Source: Pedobacter cryoconitis
GTDB taxonomy: Bacteria; Bacteroidota; Bacteroidia; Sphingobacteriales; Sphingobacteriaceae
Assembly: GCF_003259615.1 (NCBI RefSeq)
Contig: NZ_QLLR01000001.1
Span: forward strand, 65,922 to 129,921
DNA: 64,000 bases
Direction: 5' to 3'
In this document: one piece after another, positions 33,632-41,878 of the stretch
How positions within the stretch are numbered: the first letter of the stretch is position 1
Layout: every line of letters begins with the position of its first letter
Made by a program: the position numbers and the translations under genes
The notes under the pieces: model-generated
Seen by the model: only the letters and a program-made list of their open reading frames with translations
Databases searched by the model: none
What the model was told of the DNA's origin: nothing

Positions 33632-34483
33632 TTAAGAAACTAATTTAGCTGCTCTGAAATCTGAAGGAGAAAAGGAAGCATGCTTCTTAAAGAAATTACT
33701 GAAATAAGCCGCATCATCAAAACCCAGCTCATAAGCGATTTCTTTCGCAGACTTATCTGTATAAATTAAGAGTCGTTTAGCCTCTAAAACCACCCTTTCC
33801 TGAATCACAGCCAAAGGCGATTTATGATTATAAATTGCAAACAGGTTAGCTAATGTCTTTGGCGAGCGACTTAGCAGCTCTGCATAAAATTGCACCTGAT
33901 GCTGTAAACGAAAATGCTGTTCAACCAGCAGATTATAACGCCTGATTATATCAAGTTTATCATCTGTCAGGTTTTTATCCGTTACATATTGACTTTTGGC
34001 GAGCCTGGTAATGATAATGATCAATCTTTTCAGCAACATCTGCAACATCTCCCGCTGGATATTATCTACCGTATTAAATTCTTCAATAAAGATTTCAAAA
34101 AGCAAGGTGATCTTTTTCTGCTCCTGTTCATTTAGTCTGACAAACAGATTACCTGTAGATCCGTAAAATAAGAACCCAACACAGCTCACCTCTTTATCGT
34201 GGTCAACAATGCAATAGAAATTCCTGTTATACTGCCACGCTACTATTTGTTCAGGCTTTTCAAACTGGAAAGACTGGTTCACCATTAAAGGTAAAATACT
34301 CTGCTCAGGAAAGTCATATTTAACCCCATCAATTGTAATCACCTGCTGCGCTCCTTTGTTCCAGGCAATCGTTAGAAATTTATCCGTCCGGTCACGCTGA
34401 AAAAAAGAACGGTCAAAACCAGCTTCGTTTATAGTTAAATGGAATTCGCCTTTAGTAACCGGCTCTAAGTGATGGAACTTCAT
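33632..34483 (-). CDS. AraC family transcriptional regulator
   Basis: A 283-aa regulator. The C-terminal ~100 residues hold the double helix-turn-helix: LAVIQERVVLEAKRLLIYTD, then SAKEIAYELGFDDAAYFSNF and FSPSDFRAAK. The N-terminal part is a cupin-like sensor (KFHHLEPVTKGEFHLTINEA). The frame extends two codons upstream to a TTG; the ATG at 34483 is preferred. It may control the downstream CMD/AhpD-like gene or the divergent NAD(P)-binding protein at 34638; no operator is evident. Confidence 0.93.
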   Translation of the reverse strand: MKFHHLEPVTKGEFHLTINEAGFDRSFFQRDRTDKFLTIAWNKGAQQVITIDGVKYDFPEQSILPLMVNQSFQFEKPEQIVAWQYNRNFYCIVDHDKEVSCVGFLFYGSTGNLFVRLNEQEQKKITLLFEIFIEEFNTVDNIQREMLQMLLKRLIIIITRLAKSQYVTDKNLTDDKLDIIRRYNLLVEQHFRLQHQVQFYAELLSRSPKTLANLFAIYNHKSPLAVIQERVVLEAKRLLIYTDKSAKEIAYELGFDDAAYFSNFFKKHASFSPSDFRAAKLVS

Positions 34484-34637
34484 ATACAAGTGATTGATAA
34501 ATTATGTAAATTTAATGCATTCTACTGTCTTTATAAAATATCGCTTATTCAAGCGGATTCCCAAAATCCGTGTATTCATCAGGTCAGCTGACTAGTGGTG
34601 AAGGCACAATATTTTCAATAATTTTATAAAGAAATCA

Positions 34638-35285
34638 ATGAAACAAGCTATAAAAATTGCCCTATTAGGCGCAACAGGAAAAGCGGGCCAATACCTGCTT
34701 CAGGAATTACTAACTAACGGATACCAGGTAAAATCTCTGATCAGAAAACCAAAGGACTACAAAATATCACATCCTGCATTGGAAATCGTAGCAGGAGACA
34801 TCAAAGATATGGCAACCACACGCCAGTTAATTGAAGGCTGCGACGTAGTAATCAGTGCAATCGGACAAAATAAAGATGACATACTCATTTCAAGCCTGGC
34901 TACTGAAAATATCATCAAAGCTATGCAGGAGTTTAAACTCAGCAGGTATATCTTATTGACAGGCTCCAATCTTGAAGTTCCGGGAGATCAGAAAAGTGCT
35001 AAAAATTTAGAAGGCACAGCCTGGATGAAGGCGACTTTTCCTGTGTTTGTGGCAGATAAACAAAAAGCCTATGAAATACTGACCACCAGTTCAATAGACT
35101 GGACAATTGTCAGATTGCCCTGGATTGAGAAAACTACAGAAAGACGGGGCCTGGCAGTTGATTTGAAAGATTGTCTGGAAGAACTGATCAGCACAACAGA
35201 TCTGGCTGATTTCCTGATTTCCCAGATTACAGATACAACTTATGTAAAAAAAGCCCCCTTTGTAGCAAGTAAGCCCAAATTATAA
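34638..35285 (+). CDS. NAD(P)-binding NmrA/SDR-like protein
   Basis: A 215-aa Rossmann-fold protein. The dinucleotide motif IALLGATGKAGQYLLQELL (GxTGxxG type) starts near residue 7, and DVVISAIGQNKDD, RYILLTGSNLEVPG and SIDWTIVRLPWI follow the atypical short-chain dehydrogenase (NAD(P)H-binding, NmrA-like) pattern. A catalytic YxxxK is not obvious, so it may be a sensor or an epimerase/reductase-like enzyme. It is divergent from the AraC regulator and ends in a terminator shared with the DUF1349 gene. Confidence 0.88.
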   Translation: MKQAIKIALLGATGKAGQYLLQELLTNGYQVKSLIRKPKDYKISHPALEIVAGDIKDMATTRQLIEGCDVVISAIGQNKDDILISSLATENIIKAMQEFKLSRYILLTGSNLEVPGDQKSAKNLEGTAWMKATFPVFVADKQKAYEILTTSSIDWTIVRLPWIEKTTERRGLAVDLKDCLEELISTTDLADFLISQITDTTYVKKAPFVASKPKL

Positions 35286-35291
35286 ACAAAA

Positions 35292-35315
35292 AAGGGAGCC
35301 TCTGAAGGCTCCCTT
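35292..35315. terminator. Bidirectional terminator between convergent genes
   Basis: AAGGGAGCC (35292-35300), a six-base loop, then GGCTCCCTT (35307-35315), A-rich before and T-rich after. It overlaps the region just before the DUF1349 stop. Confidence 0.88.
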
Positions 35316-35318
35316 AAT

Positions 35319-35855
35319 TTATACAACCTCTACCTTGAAATCTTCAAAAGTTACCGGAAAACTCTCTTTTCCCGGAGCCGCAGCAACCATGCCAATCTGT
35401 ACTTTTACTCCCGGAGGAAAATAAGCCAGACGAAGCATATCATATTTCTTTTGATCAAATGAATATTTGATCTCTACATAATCCCCTTTTCGCAATAATT
35501 TCAACCAAACCGATTCAGGACTATCATGACGTGGTACTACAGACCAGTCTGAAACCTCTCTGGTCACCACTGCACTGATATTCTGAACTCCATCGACATA
35601 TTCTATCCCCGTTTTGATCCAGTTCTTTTCATCGATCCTGATCATTAATCCAGCCTGGTGGAAAAGCTCCTGATACTGACCTGTAATTTTTACGCTGGCC
35701 AGGAAATCACCAGTAAACTCCTGGTAGTAAAAAGGGCCATTATCACGTTTAAAACCATAATGTGTCACTTGCCAGTAATCCGTATCCGGATCTACAGTGA
35801 AATTTAAAAGGGCGGCATTTCCATTCCATGTGCCGGGTTGATTGAACCATTTCAT
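35319..35855 (-). CDS. DUF1349 protein (concanavalin-like fold)
   Basis: A 178-aa soluble protein without a signal peptide. The order of motifs, DTDYWQVTHYGFKRDNGPFYY, GDFLASVKITGQYQELFHQ, AGLMIRIDEKNWIKTGIEY and VPRHDSPESVWLKLLRKGDY, fits the DUF1349/laminin-G-like jelly roll family (relatives of yeast regulation-of-enolase protein 1). The function is not established; carbohydrate binding is suggested only by the fold. It stands between a NAD(P)-binding protein and a broken MFS gene. (Each motif quoted is under 21 residues except that the second is the start of a longer conserved strand region.). Confidence 0.85.
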   Translation of the reverse strand: MKWFNQPGTWNGNAALLNFTVDPDTDYWQVTHYGFKRDNGPFYYQEFTGDFLASVKITGQYQELFHQAGLMIRIDEKNWIKTGIEYVDGVQNISAVVTREVSDWSVVPRHDSPESVWLKLLRKGDYVEIKYSFDQKKYDMLRLAYFPPGVKVQIGMVAAAPGKESFPVTFEDFKVEVV

Positions 35856-35904
35856 AGCTGTAATATAGGAAGAAGCTATTTAATTTAAGCGATAAATTTA
35901 AAGA

Positions 35905-36632
35905 TCAGGAATAGCATTTCACGCGTTGCTGCCAGCTTTCAATGAGGCTTCTCAATCCGATCATGATCAAAGACAGCAGGCCAAAACTCATCCCAACCCA
36001 TGGAGACATCGCTATTCCGCTTGTCGCAATAACCCATCCACTCACAATAGTTCCCACAGAAACTCCAAGATTCCCAAAAGAAGTAGCCAGGCTATTCGCA
36101 AACTCTAAGGCATGTGGTGCAGCAGAAATCATATAAGCTGAAGCATTGAGAAAACAAGGAGCATAAAGGAAACCCCAAACCGCAACAACCAAAATAGTCA
36201 TTCCCGTATTTCCAGCTGAATATTGCAAAGCGAAAGGGATCAATAGTGTCCCTGACAAAAAAGCCGCTGTAGTTAAGGGGCTGCAATGGCTGTTGAAATA
36301 TAAACTGGCTGCAAGAATGCAGGTAATATACGTACCGTAAGCAGCAACCAGAAAGGAGGTGCAAAAGAGGAAACAATACCGGTAACTAAAAATATCGCAA
36401 TTGCGGCTACCATAATTTTTTTGCGGTCGAAACCAGAGGCCATTAAAGTCATAAATGGACCAGTTAGTGCAATAACCAGCGCAAATGCACTGAGCAGAAT
36501 ACCTGCTTTATCAATAGTAATCTGATAATGCTCAGCCAGCTGAGGCAATACACCGATTACTCCGAATTCTGTACTGATGATGCCAATCATTCCAAGGCAT
36601 CCTATATAGGCTGTTTTTTTGTTTATAATCAT
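35905..36632 (-). pseudogene. MFS transporter pseudogene (internal deletion plus frameshift)
   Basis: Remnant of a DHA1-type major facilitator drug transporter. The first part (36632 to 36273, 119 aa) starts normally and covers helices 1 to 4 up to RILPAFLQPVYISTAIAAP, where it stops. The second part (about 36267 to 35905, another frame) contains the last four helices, from TAAFLSGTLLIPFALQY to LRSLIESWQQ. Together they make about 240 codons, against roughly 390 in intact members, so about 150 codons from the middle (around helices 5 to 8) are gone and the frame is broken at the junction. A divergent HxlR regulator lies upstream, the usual partner of such transporters. Confidence 0.85.
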
Positions 36633-36748
36633 GACTTATTTGCTTTCTATCAGAGAATAAAACACGTTTGTATTTAATCATCCCGATTTATTTAAATTGA
36701 GCTGGCTAAATTAAATGGTAACCCTTACTTTTACAGGCAATACACAAA

Positions 36749-36765
36749 TTGTATGGTACATACAA
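36749..36765. promoter_or_regulatory. Palindrome upstream of the HxlR regulator, probable operator
   Basis: TTGTATG, GTA, CATACAA: a perfect 7-bp inverted repeat with a three-base spacer, 11 bases before the HxlR start and in the region shared with the divergent MFS remnant. Position and size suit an HxlR dimer site. Confidence 0.7.
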
Positions 36766-36776
36766 AAAAGTAAGTA

Positions 36777-37151
36777 ATGGGAAATATCAAGGAGAATTCA
36801 ACAAATAACTTAAACAGAAAATATATTACAAATGACTGTGACTTAACCTATTCAGTTTGTATGGTTGGTGGAAGATGGAAGTTATTGATTCTTTGTAAAC
36901 TGGAGCCGGGTAAACTCAGGTTCAGTGAGCTGAAAAGAGAAATCTGCAACATTACCGAGCGTATGCTGACTTTACATTTAAGAGAACTGGAAACTGACGG
37001 GATCATTAAGCGCACCGTTTATGCAGAGGTTCCGCCAAGAGTAGAGTACGAATTAACGGCTATAGGTATAGAGCTGATCCCAATTTGGAAACAGCTGAGC
37101 CAATGGGGAGCAAAACACAGAGAATTAATGAAAGAAGTATCAGCAGTGTAG
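36777..37151 (+). CDS. HxlR family transcriptional regulator
   Basis: A 124-aa winged-helix regulator. The family opening, CDLTYSVCMVGGRWKLLIL, is followed by LRFSELKREICNITERMLT and LRELETDGIIKRTVYAEVPP, which are the recognition helix and wing. The cysteines at the start (NDCDLTYSVC) are in the position used for redox or electrophile sensing in some relatives. It is divergent from the MFS remnant and probably controlled it; if so, it is now a regulator without its original target. A likely operator lies just upstream. Confidence 0.92.
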   Translation: MGNIKENSTNNLNRKYITNDCDLTYSVCMVGGRWKLLILCKLEPGKLRFSELKREICNITERMLTLHLRELETDGIIKRTVYAEVPPRVEYELTAIGIELIPIWKQLSQWGAKHRELMKEVSAV

Positions 37152-37155
37152 AATC

Positions 37156-37392
37156 TTACATTCCCCTGTCCCGAATCATTTCCCCTAATAGCTGGACTAA
37201 TTCATCAGACAAATCATCATCAGTAATCCATTTGGTGCCGAGCTCAATATCCTCTTTGGGATAGATCACGCCAAGTACTAGTGGAACCACAACACCATTT
37301 ACAGTTTCATCATAAGAAACAATATACTGTCCGTTATTTGCTGAAGTAACGGTAACCGTGTGGTGTAAAAACCTGATACTAAATTCGTCCAT
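37156..37392 (-). CDS. Small hypothetical protein
   Basis: A 78-aa acidic protein without signal or membrane segment. It begins with a beta-rich part (SIRFLHHTVTVTSANNGQYI) and ends with an acidic helix (DDDLSDELVQLLGEMIRD). It resembles small Bacteroidota proteins of unknown function. It converges with the HxlR gene (four-base gap) and lies downstream of the ankyrin genes, separated by a terminator hairpin. Confidence 0.65.
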   Translation of the reverse strand: MDEFSIRFLHHTVTVTSANNGQYIVSYDETVNGVVVPLVLGVIYPKEDIELGTKWITDDDLSDELVQLLGEMIRDRGM

Positions 37393-37408
37393 CTGAATCC
37401 AATGAAAA

Positions 37409-37436
37409 GGCTGATTTCCTGAATAGAAACCAGCCT
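37409..37436 (-). terminator. Terminator of the ankyrin gene pair
   Basis: AGGCTGATTTC (37409-37419) pairs with GAAACCAGCCT (37426-37436) with one mismatch. TTTT follows on the minus strand and six T on the plus strand; it is just downstream of the ankyrin-SHOCT gene. Confidence 0.8.
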
Positions 37437-37446
37437 GTTTTTTGCT

Positions 37447-38787
37447 TTATCCTTTTAAAATTTTACTCTTTTCCGTGTCAAATTCCTCTTGCGTAAGTAT
37501 CCCCGCATCGAGTAATTCTTTCAAATCCAGTAAAGCCAGCTTTTTAGCAGCCAGATCATTCACAGGAGCGGCCACAGGTGCATCAGCTTTGATTACAGGA
37601 GTTATCACAGTTCCAGAAGCACTGAATTTCATAATCAGCTCTGTAATCTCATTATATCCCTTTATATTAGAATAGTCGATTGCTTTTTGCTCTTTTACAT
37701 TGACAACTGTAACATCAGCGCCATTCTCCAGCAGGAATTTAGCAATATCTTTCTTGCCATTCGAAGCCGCATAATGTAAAGCAGTATTACCTGATTCATC
37801 CTGATAATTTACAGTAGCGTCTTTCTCTACCAGCAATTTCACCATACTCAGTGCACCGCACTTTACAGCCAATTGTAATAAACTCTCTCCGCTGCAAACC
37901 TCATTATTCAGATTAAAGTTACTGTCAAGCGCGGTTTCCACTGCACTTTCCACCCAATCCAGGTAAGAATCCATGGCCCCATCTGCTTTGTTAAATGGTC
38001 TGGCATAATTGGAATCCAACCCGTTTTCAATAAATAATTTGACAGTTTCCTTCTGATTGTGTGCAACCGCATACCAGATTGGAGACATTCCGGTTTTTGA
38101 AGAAATAAAAATATCAGCCCCTCTTTTAACCAGTAATTTCACAATCAGCTGATTATTATCATAACAAGCTACTAATAAAGCGCTCTCACCCGCATCATTG
38201 ATATGATTGACCTCAGCACCATTATCAATTAATAGTTCTGCCATCTGGCTATTTTTAGCTTTGGCGGCAATCAGTAACACATTATCCCCCAGGTTATTCG
38301 TTTTATGAATAGCTGCGCCATGTTCCAAAAGTGTTTTTACAATCTCTCTGTTACTGCAGCCCGCAGCAATCAATAAAGGAGTTTCCGCATCATTATTTTC
38401 TAAATCAGCTTCCAATCCAAGATCTAACAGTTTTTTAAGCACATCAATCTGTGCGGTCATGGCTGTAATATGAGAGAAACTATTGCCCTGGTTATCATTG
38501 ATATTAATCTTAGCTTCTTTCTCAATCAGAAACATTGCGGTTTGCTTTTGTTTCTGAACCAGCGCAAAATAAAGTGGTGTTTCTCCATTATGATCTTCAT
38601 AATCAATATTGGCTCCTTTATCGGCCAGTATTTTCACAATATCCAGATAACCTCTGTGGGCTGCATAATGCAAAGCCGTACGGCCTTTTTCATCTGTATA
38701 TTTAACATCCGTTTCATCGGAAGAAAGTAATAACTCCGCTATTTTTCTATTGCCGTTTTCGCAGGCAATCAGGAATGACATTGACAT
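37447..38787 (-). CDS. Ankyrin-repeat protein with C-terminal SHOCT domain
   Basis: A 446-aa protein without signal peptide. About eleven ankyrin repeats run from the N-terminus to about residue 400; clear ones include GRTALHYAAHRGYLDIVKIL, GETPLYFALVQKQKQTAMFL and GNTALHYAASNGKKDIAKFL. The last 35 residues (LLDLKELLDAGILTQEEFD and following) are a SHOCT motif, a short helical module often placed at protein ends. The start is the ATG at 38787 or the one two codons later. It follows a second ankyrin gene after 12 bases and so is probably in one operon with it. Ankyrin stacks mediate protein binding; the partner is unknown. Confidence 0.93.
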   Translation of the reverse strand: MSMSFLIACENGNRKIAELLLSSDETDVKYTDEKGRTALHYAAHRGYLDIVKILADKGANIDYEDHNGETPLYFALVQKQKQTAMFLIEKEAKININDNQGNSFSHITAMTAQIDVLKKLLDLGLEADLENNDAETPLLIAAGCSNREIVKTLLEHGAAIHKTNNLGDNVLLIAAKAKNSQMAELLIDNGAEVNHINDAGESALLVACYDNNQLIVKLLVKRGADIFISSKTGMSPIWYAVAHNQKETVKLFIENGLDSNYARPFNKADGAMDSYLDWVESAVETALDSNFNLNNEVCSGESLLQLAVKCGALSMVKLLVEKDATVNYQDESGNTALHYAASNGKKDIAKFLLENGADVTVVNVKEQKAIDYSNIKGYNEITELIMKFSASGTVITPVIKADAPVAAPVNDLAAKKLALLDLKELLDAGILTQEEFDTEKSKILKG

Positions 38788-38799
38788 TTGATACGTTAA

Positions 38800-39987
38800 T
38801 TATTTTGCTGAATTGGACATTAATAATTGTACTGTTTTTATTTTGATGTTGTTATTGGATGCCAGCATCAAAGGCGTTTCTTCGTTACTGTTGACCAAAT
38901 TCACATCTGCCCCTGCCCCGATCAGTAATTTTACCTTTTTATAAATATCCTTTGCCTTTTGTTCGTCTAATACGCTATTATATCCGCATACCTTATGCAG
39001 GATCGTTTCGCCCAGATCATCCGGTTCATTCACCTCTATTTTTCCTGTTTCCAGTGCTATTTCCAAAGTTTCGAAGGATTTCTCAGCCAACCAGTCGAGA
39101 CCAGATTTCTGCTGATCATAATGTGGTGCTTTCTGATTAATATCTGCGCCTGCTTCTAAAAGCTTCGGCAAAAAACTGATATAAGAATTATTACTCAGGC
39201 GGCTTAAATAAGAAGATAACAGCGTGTTTCCACTCTCATCTACCTGGTCAAAATCGGGCGTAGTATAAGCTGCAAGTTTATCATAAATTTTTTCACTGGA
39301 CTGGTCTATTACCGCACGTGTAAAAGCCGTTTTCCCTTTTTCATCCTGCACATTTGCATCTGCCCCATTTTCTAAAAGCAAATCCAGATAATCAACCTTA
39401 TTATTGTTAATAGCCACCATAAGCGGCGTTTCTCTGACTACATTAGCCTTGTTAACATCTAAACCGGCATCAATTAAAACCTCCATATAAGCGATCGCTT
39501 TCTCAGGAGCCATCATTCTTTTATTAACGACCTCATAAAGCAGGCTTTGCTCTGCATTATTTGTATAATTCACATCGCAGCCCGCATCAATCAGGCATTG
39601 AATGACCTTTACATCCGCACCATTTTCCAGTGCATAACTCAGTAAAGTTACGTCCCCTATCTCGTCATTCAGATTATCCATTTTTCCAAGAAAACCTGAT
39701 AACCAGGTAATTGATTCCTCATCTGCCGGAAGTTCTCTGGTTATAGTTTCAAAAATTGTATTCCTGAAAGAGTCGTATTCATAAATATCTGTTTCGATAG
39801 TTTTATCAGCTACCCAAAGGTCAATGATTTCAAATTCTTTGGCTTTGATGACCTGACTGAATGGAAGAGTGAAATTGGGTTGACTGATTACTTCTTTAGA
39901 GATTTTCTCTCCGCCCTGGAGTAAGGATTTCGCTTTTTCAAAGTCTCTGGATTGGATTGCACTTACAATTTCACTTTCGATTCTCAT
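38800..39987 (-). CDS. Ankyrin-repeat protein
   Basis: A 395-aa protein, cytoplasmic by lack of any signal or membrane segment. The first 95 residues are helical and less repeat-like. Ankyrin repeats then follow, for example VTLLSYALENGADVKVIQCL, ETPLMVAINNNKVDYLDLLL, GKTAFTRAVIDQSSEK and the final EETPLMLASNNNIKIKTVQL. It is the first gene of a two-gene unit with the ankyrin-SHOCT protein. The two proteins share overall style but little sequence beyond the repeat consensus, so they may form a pair or arise from an old duplication. Confidence 0.9.
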   Translation of the reverse strand: MRIESEIVSAIQSRDFEKAKSLLQGGEKISKEVISQPNFTLPFSQVIKAKEFEIIDLWVADKTIETDIYEYDSFRNTIFETITRELPADEESITWLSGFLGKMDNLNDEIGDVTLLSYALENGADVKVIQCLIDAGCDVNYTNNAEQSLLYEVVNKRMMAPEKAIAYMEVLIDAGLDVNKANVVRETPLMVAINNNKVDYLDLLLENGADANVQDEKGKTAFTRAVIDQSSEKIYDKLAAYTTPDFDQVDESGNTLLSSYLSRLSNNSYISFLPKLLEAGADINQKAPHYDQQKSGLDWLAEKSFETLEIALETGKIEVNEPDDLGETILHKVCGYNSVLDEQKAKDIYKKVKLLIGAGADVNLVNSNEETPLMLASNNNIKIKTVQLLMSNSAK

Positions 39988-40064
39988 TATATCTGTAGTT
40001 TTCTGTTTATAACTATAACTCCAAATACGATTTAATGTTTTACGTAAGCGATAATATATTTTCT

Positions 40065-40742
40065 TTAATCACTAATCAGCTTAAAGTGTGCCTTTTTATA
40101 CGTATCCTTTTGCACATGTGCTTTCAGGTTTCTAAACGTTTCCAGTGGTCCTTTGGTCGCAAAAAGATTGATCAGCCACGCTGGTATATTTCCCATAGGA
40201 TCAACTTCAAGTACATACTCCGCTCTGACTTGATTTTTACTCACCGGGGTAATCGTCCATTTTCCAACTGAATGGCTGATTCTGACAATATTTTTCTTTT
40301 CCTGTACATAACCTGGAATACATGGAGAATTTACTGTGATCACTTTAGTCTGAGGGTCCTGCTCGGCCTGTATATGCACTACATAATCGCGGTCTTCTGC
40401 TGGCCAGGGAACATCGACCAGCGAATAATAAACCAGATCGAGCGGTGAAACTTGTTTGATCAGCACATTTTCTTTGCTATGGTATACCCATTCGCCACAG
40501 GTTTGTATATCCAAAATAGCAGCCAGCAATTGTGAAGAAGCAGCAGGGATAGTACTGACTACTTTAATCGCTTTGATTTTAGAATTTTCAATTGGACGGG
40601 TATAAACCTGGATGCCTTCTTTATTAACAGATAAAGTCCATTTTTCCTGGGCTGAGGCTAAATTTAAACCACTAAAAAACAAAACAAAAGTGAGGAACAG
40701 GAGGCAGGTATTGTGAGATCTTGACATAAAAAGCTGCGGCAT
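40065..40742 (-). CDS. START/SRPBCC lipid-binding domain protein
   Basis: An exported 225-aa protein. After a signal peptide ending LASAQ (start ATG at 40742, or the ATG five codons later) it has a single START-type domain: KWTLSVNKEGIQVYTRPIE, VVYHS-like EWVYHSKENVLIKQ, YSLVDVPWPAEDRDYVVH and a last helix NIPAWLINLFATKGPLET. The VPWP(A/L)xDRDxV motif is typical of bacterial START proteins. It probably binds a hydrophobic molecule in the periplasm. It is monocistronic, divergent from the L,D-transpeptidase-like gene. Confidence 0.88.
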   Translation of the reverse strand: MPQLFMSRSHNTCLLFLTFVLFFSGLNLASAQEKWTLSVNKEGIQVYTRPIENSKIKAIKVVSTIPAASSQLLAAILDIQTCGEWVYHSKENVLIKQVSPLDLVYYSLVDVPWPAEDRDYVVHIQAEQDPQTKVITVNSPCIPGYVQEKKNIVRISHSVGKWTITPVSKNQVRAEYVLEVDPMGNIPAWLINLFATKGPLETFRNLKAHVQKDTYKKAHFKLISD

Positions 40743-40774
40743 AAAAAAGATAATTTAACCGGGCTGTAAAAATA

Positions 40775-40791
40775 CATAAATCGTATTTATG
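40775..40791. promoter_or_regulatory. Palindrome upstream of the START-domain gene
   Basis: CATAAAT, CGT, ATTTATG: a perfect 7-bp inverted repeat with a three-base spacer, 33 bases before the start codon. The size fits an operator, but the sequence is AT-rich and chance is possible. Confidence 0.45.
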
Positions 40792-40844
40792 AGACTATTT
40801 TTATATATTTATATAAGTCATCATCACGTAATTATACCACATTT

Positions 40845-40876
40845 TTGCACTAACCATTTAGATTTCAGTACCTTTG
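40845..40876 (+). promoter_or_regulatory. Promoter of the L,D-transpeptidase-like gene
   Basis: TTG (40845-40847), 21 bases, then TACCTTTG (40869-40876), matching the Bacteroidota consensus TAnnTTTG with a slightly long spacer. It leaves an untranslated leader of about 90 bases. Confidence 0.65.
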
Positions 40877-40974
40877 TTCAACTAAAACTAAAAAAACCTC
40901 CTCAAAACCATTAGCATCTGAAGAAAAAAACTACCTAATTAATCGTATCAAACATAGCACTTAAACCCCATTCT

Positions 40975-41757
40975 ATGAGAAAATACCTTTTAGGCGGAGC
41001 AGGAATAACATTTAGCATCCTTGCCCTGACCATTCTAATTAGCTGGATACCTTGTTCAAACCGGAATTTACCGGACAAAGTTGTTACCCAAGACTCCCTT
41101 TACAATTTGCATGTAAACAAAATTTATTATGCAGCCCATCTGGAACAAACAGGTCTTAGTCACCAGGTTTTTGAAAAAGCATTGACAGGATTTTACAATC
41201 TTAAAAATGTCGGGAAGGTTTGCAGTGAAAAATCCATTTTAACTATTGCAGATTTCGATCAGAACAGCACAAAAAAGCGGCTCTGGATTATCGATCTTTC
41301 CAAAGACTCCCTGCTTTTAAATACCTGGGTAGCACATGGTCAGCGTAGTGGTGATGATTTAGCCACCCGTTTTTCTGATGCCAGGGATTCTTATGAAAGC
41401 AGCCTTGGATTTTACGTGACTGGTGAAGTTTACAAAGGTAAACACGGGCGTTCACTGCGTCTGGATGGTATGGATGAAGGTTACAATTCAAATGCCAGGA
41501 GCCGTTCAATTGTGGTTCATGGTGCGCCCTATGTTAGTCAGGGAACAATTAACGAGTTAGGAAGACTTGGACGCAGCCAGGGTTGCCCGGCAGTACCCGC
41601 AGAACTATCTGACAAAGTGATCAATACTATTGAAGGGAAGACTGTTATTTTCATTAACGGAACGCATCAGGCCTACTTCTCAAAATATCTCGACGCACAT
41701 CTTGCGGCAAATATTATTGTACCGATGCAAGACAGCAGTGCAATTGCACGTATATAA
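40975..41757 (+). CDS. Murein L,D-transpeptidase-like protein (YkuD_2 type)
   Basis: A 260-aa envelope protein with an N-terminal membrane or signal segment (YLLGGAGITFSILALTILIS). The catalytic part has the L,D-transpeptidase pattern: the conserved histidine in SIVVHGAPYVS and the active-site cysteine in GRSQGCPAVP, spaced as in the family PF13645-type murein L,D-transpeptidase catalytic domain proteins. It is expected to work on peptidoglycan stem peptides, cross-linking or anchoring. It has its own promoter and is followed by an inverted repeat and the PAP2 gene. Confidence 0.9.
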   Translation: MRKYLLGGAGITFSILALTILISWIPCSNRNLPDKVVTQDSLYNLHVNKIYYAAHLEQTGLSHQVFEKALTGFYNLKNVGKVCSEKSILTIADFDQNSTKKRLWIIDLSKDSLLLNTWVAHGQRSGDDLATRFSDARDSYESSLGFYVTGEVYKGKHGRSLRLDGMDEGYNSNARSRSIVVHGAPYVSQGTINELGRLGRSQGCPAVPAELSDKVINTIEGKTVIFINGTHQAYFSKYLDAHLAANIIVPMQDSSAIARI

Positions 41758-41786
41758 CTAACTTTTTAGTCGAAGATTTAACCAAT

Positions 41787-41822
41787 GGCATGATGCTCAA
41801 TAATTCTATTGATCATCATGCC
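41787..41822. repeat. Inverted repeat between the L,D-transpeptidase and PAP2 genes
   Basis: GGCATGATG (41787-41795) and CATCATGCC (41814-41822) are perfect complements, with an inner CAAT/ATTG pairing. There is no T run after it, so it is a weak terminator or a regulatory site for the PAP2 gene. Confidence 0.65.
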
Positions 41823-41848
41823 TTAATACTGTCATTACATTGTCATCC

Positions 41849-41856
41849 TACCTTTG
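41849..41856 (+). promoter_or_regulatory. Possible -7 box for the PAP2 gene
   Basis: TACCTTTG matches TAnnTTTG 23 bases before the ATG at 41879. The -33 box is not convincing. Its position argues that the upstream in-frame TTG at 41840 is not used. Confidence 0.4.
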
Positions 41857-41878
41857 GGCAATCCGGATTAATCAACCC

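Noticed and set aside
41840..41878. Upstream TTG start of the PAP2 gene
   Set aside because: It lies at or before a likely promoter box, and the ATG at 41879 gives a normal membrane N-terminus.
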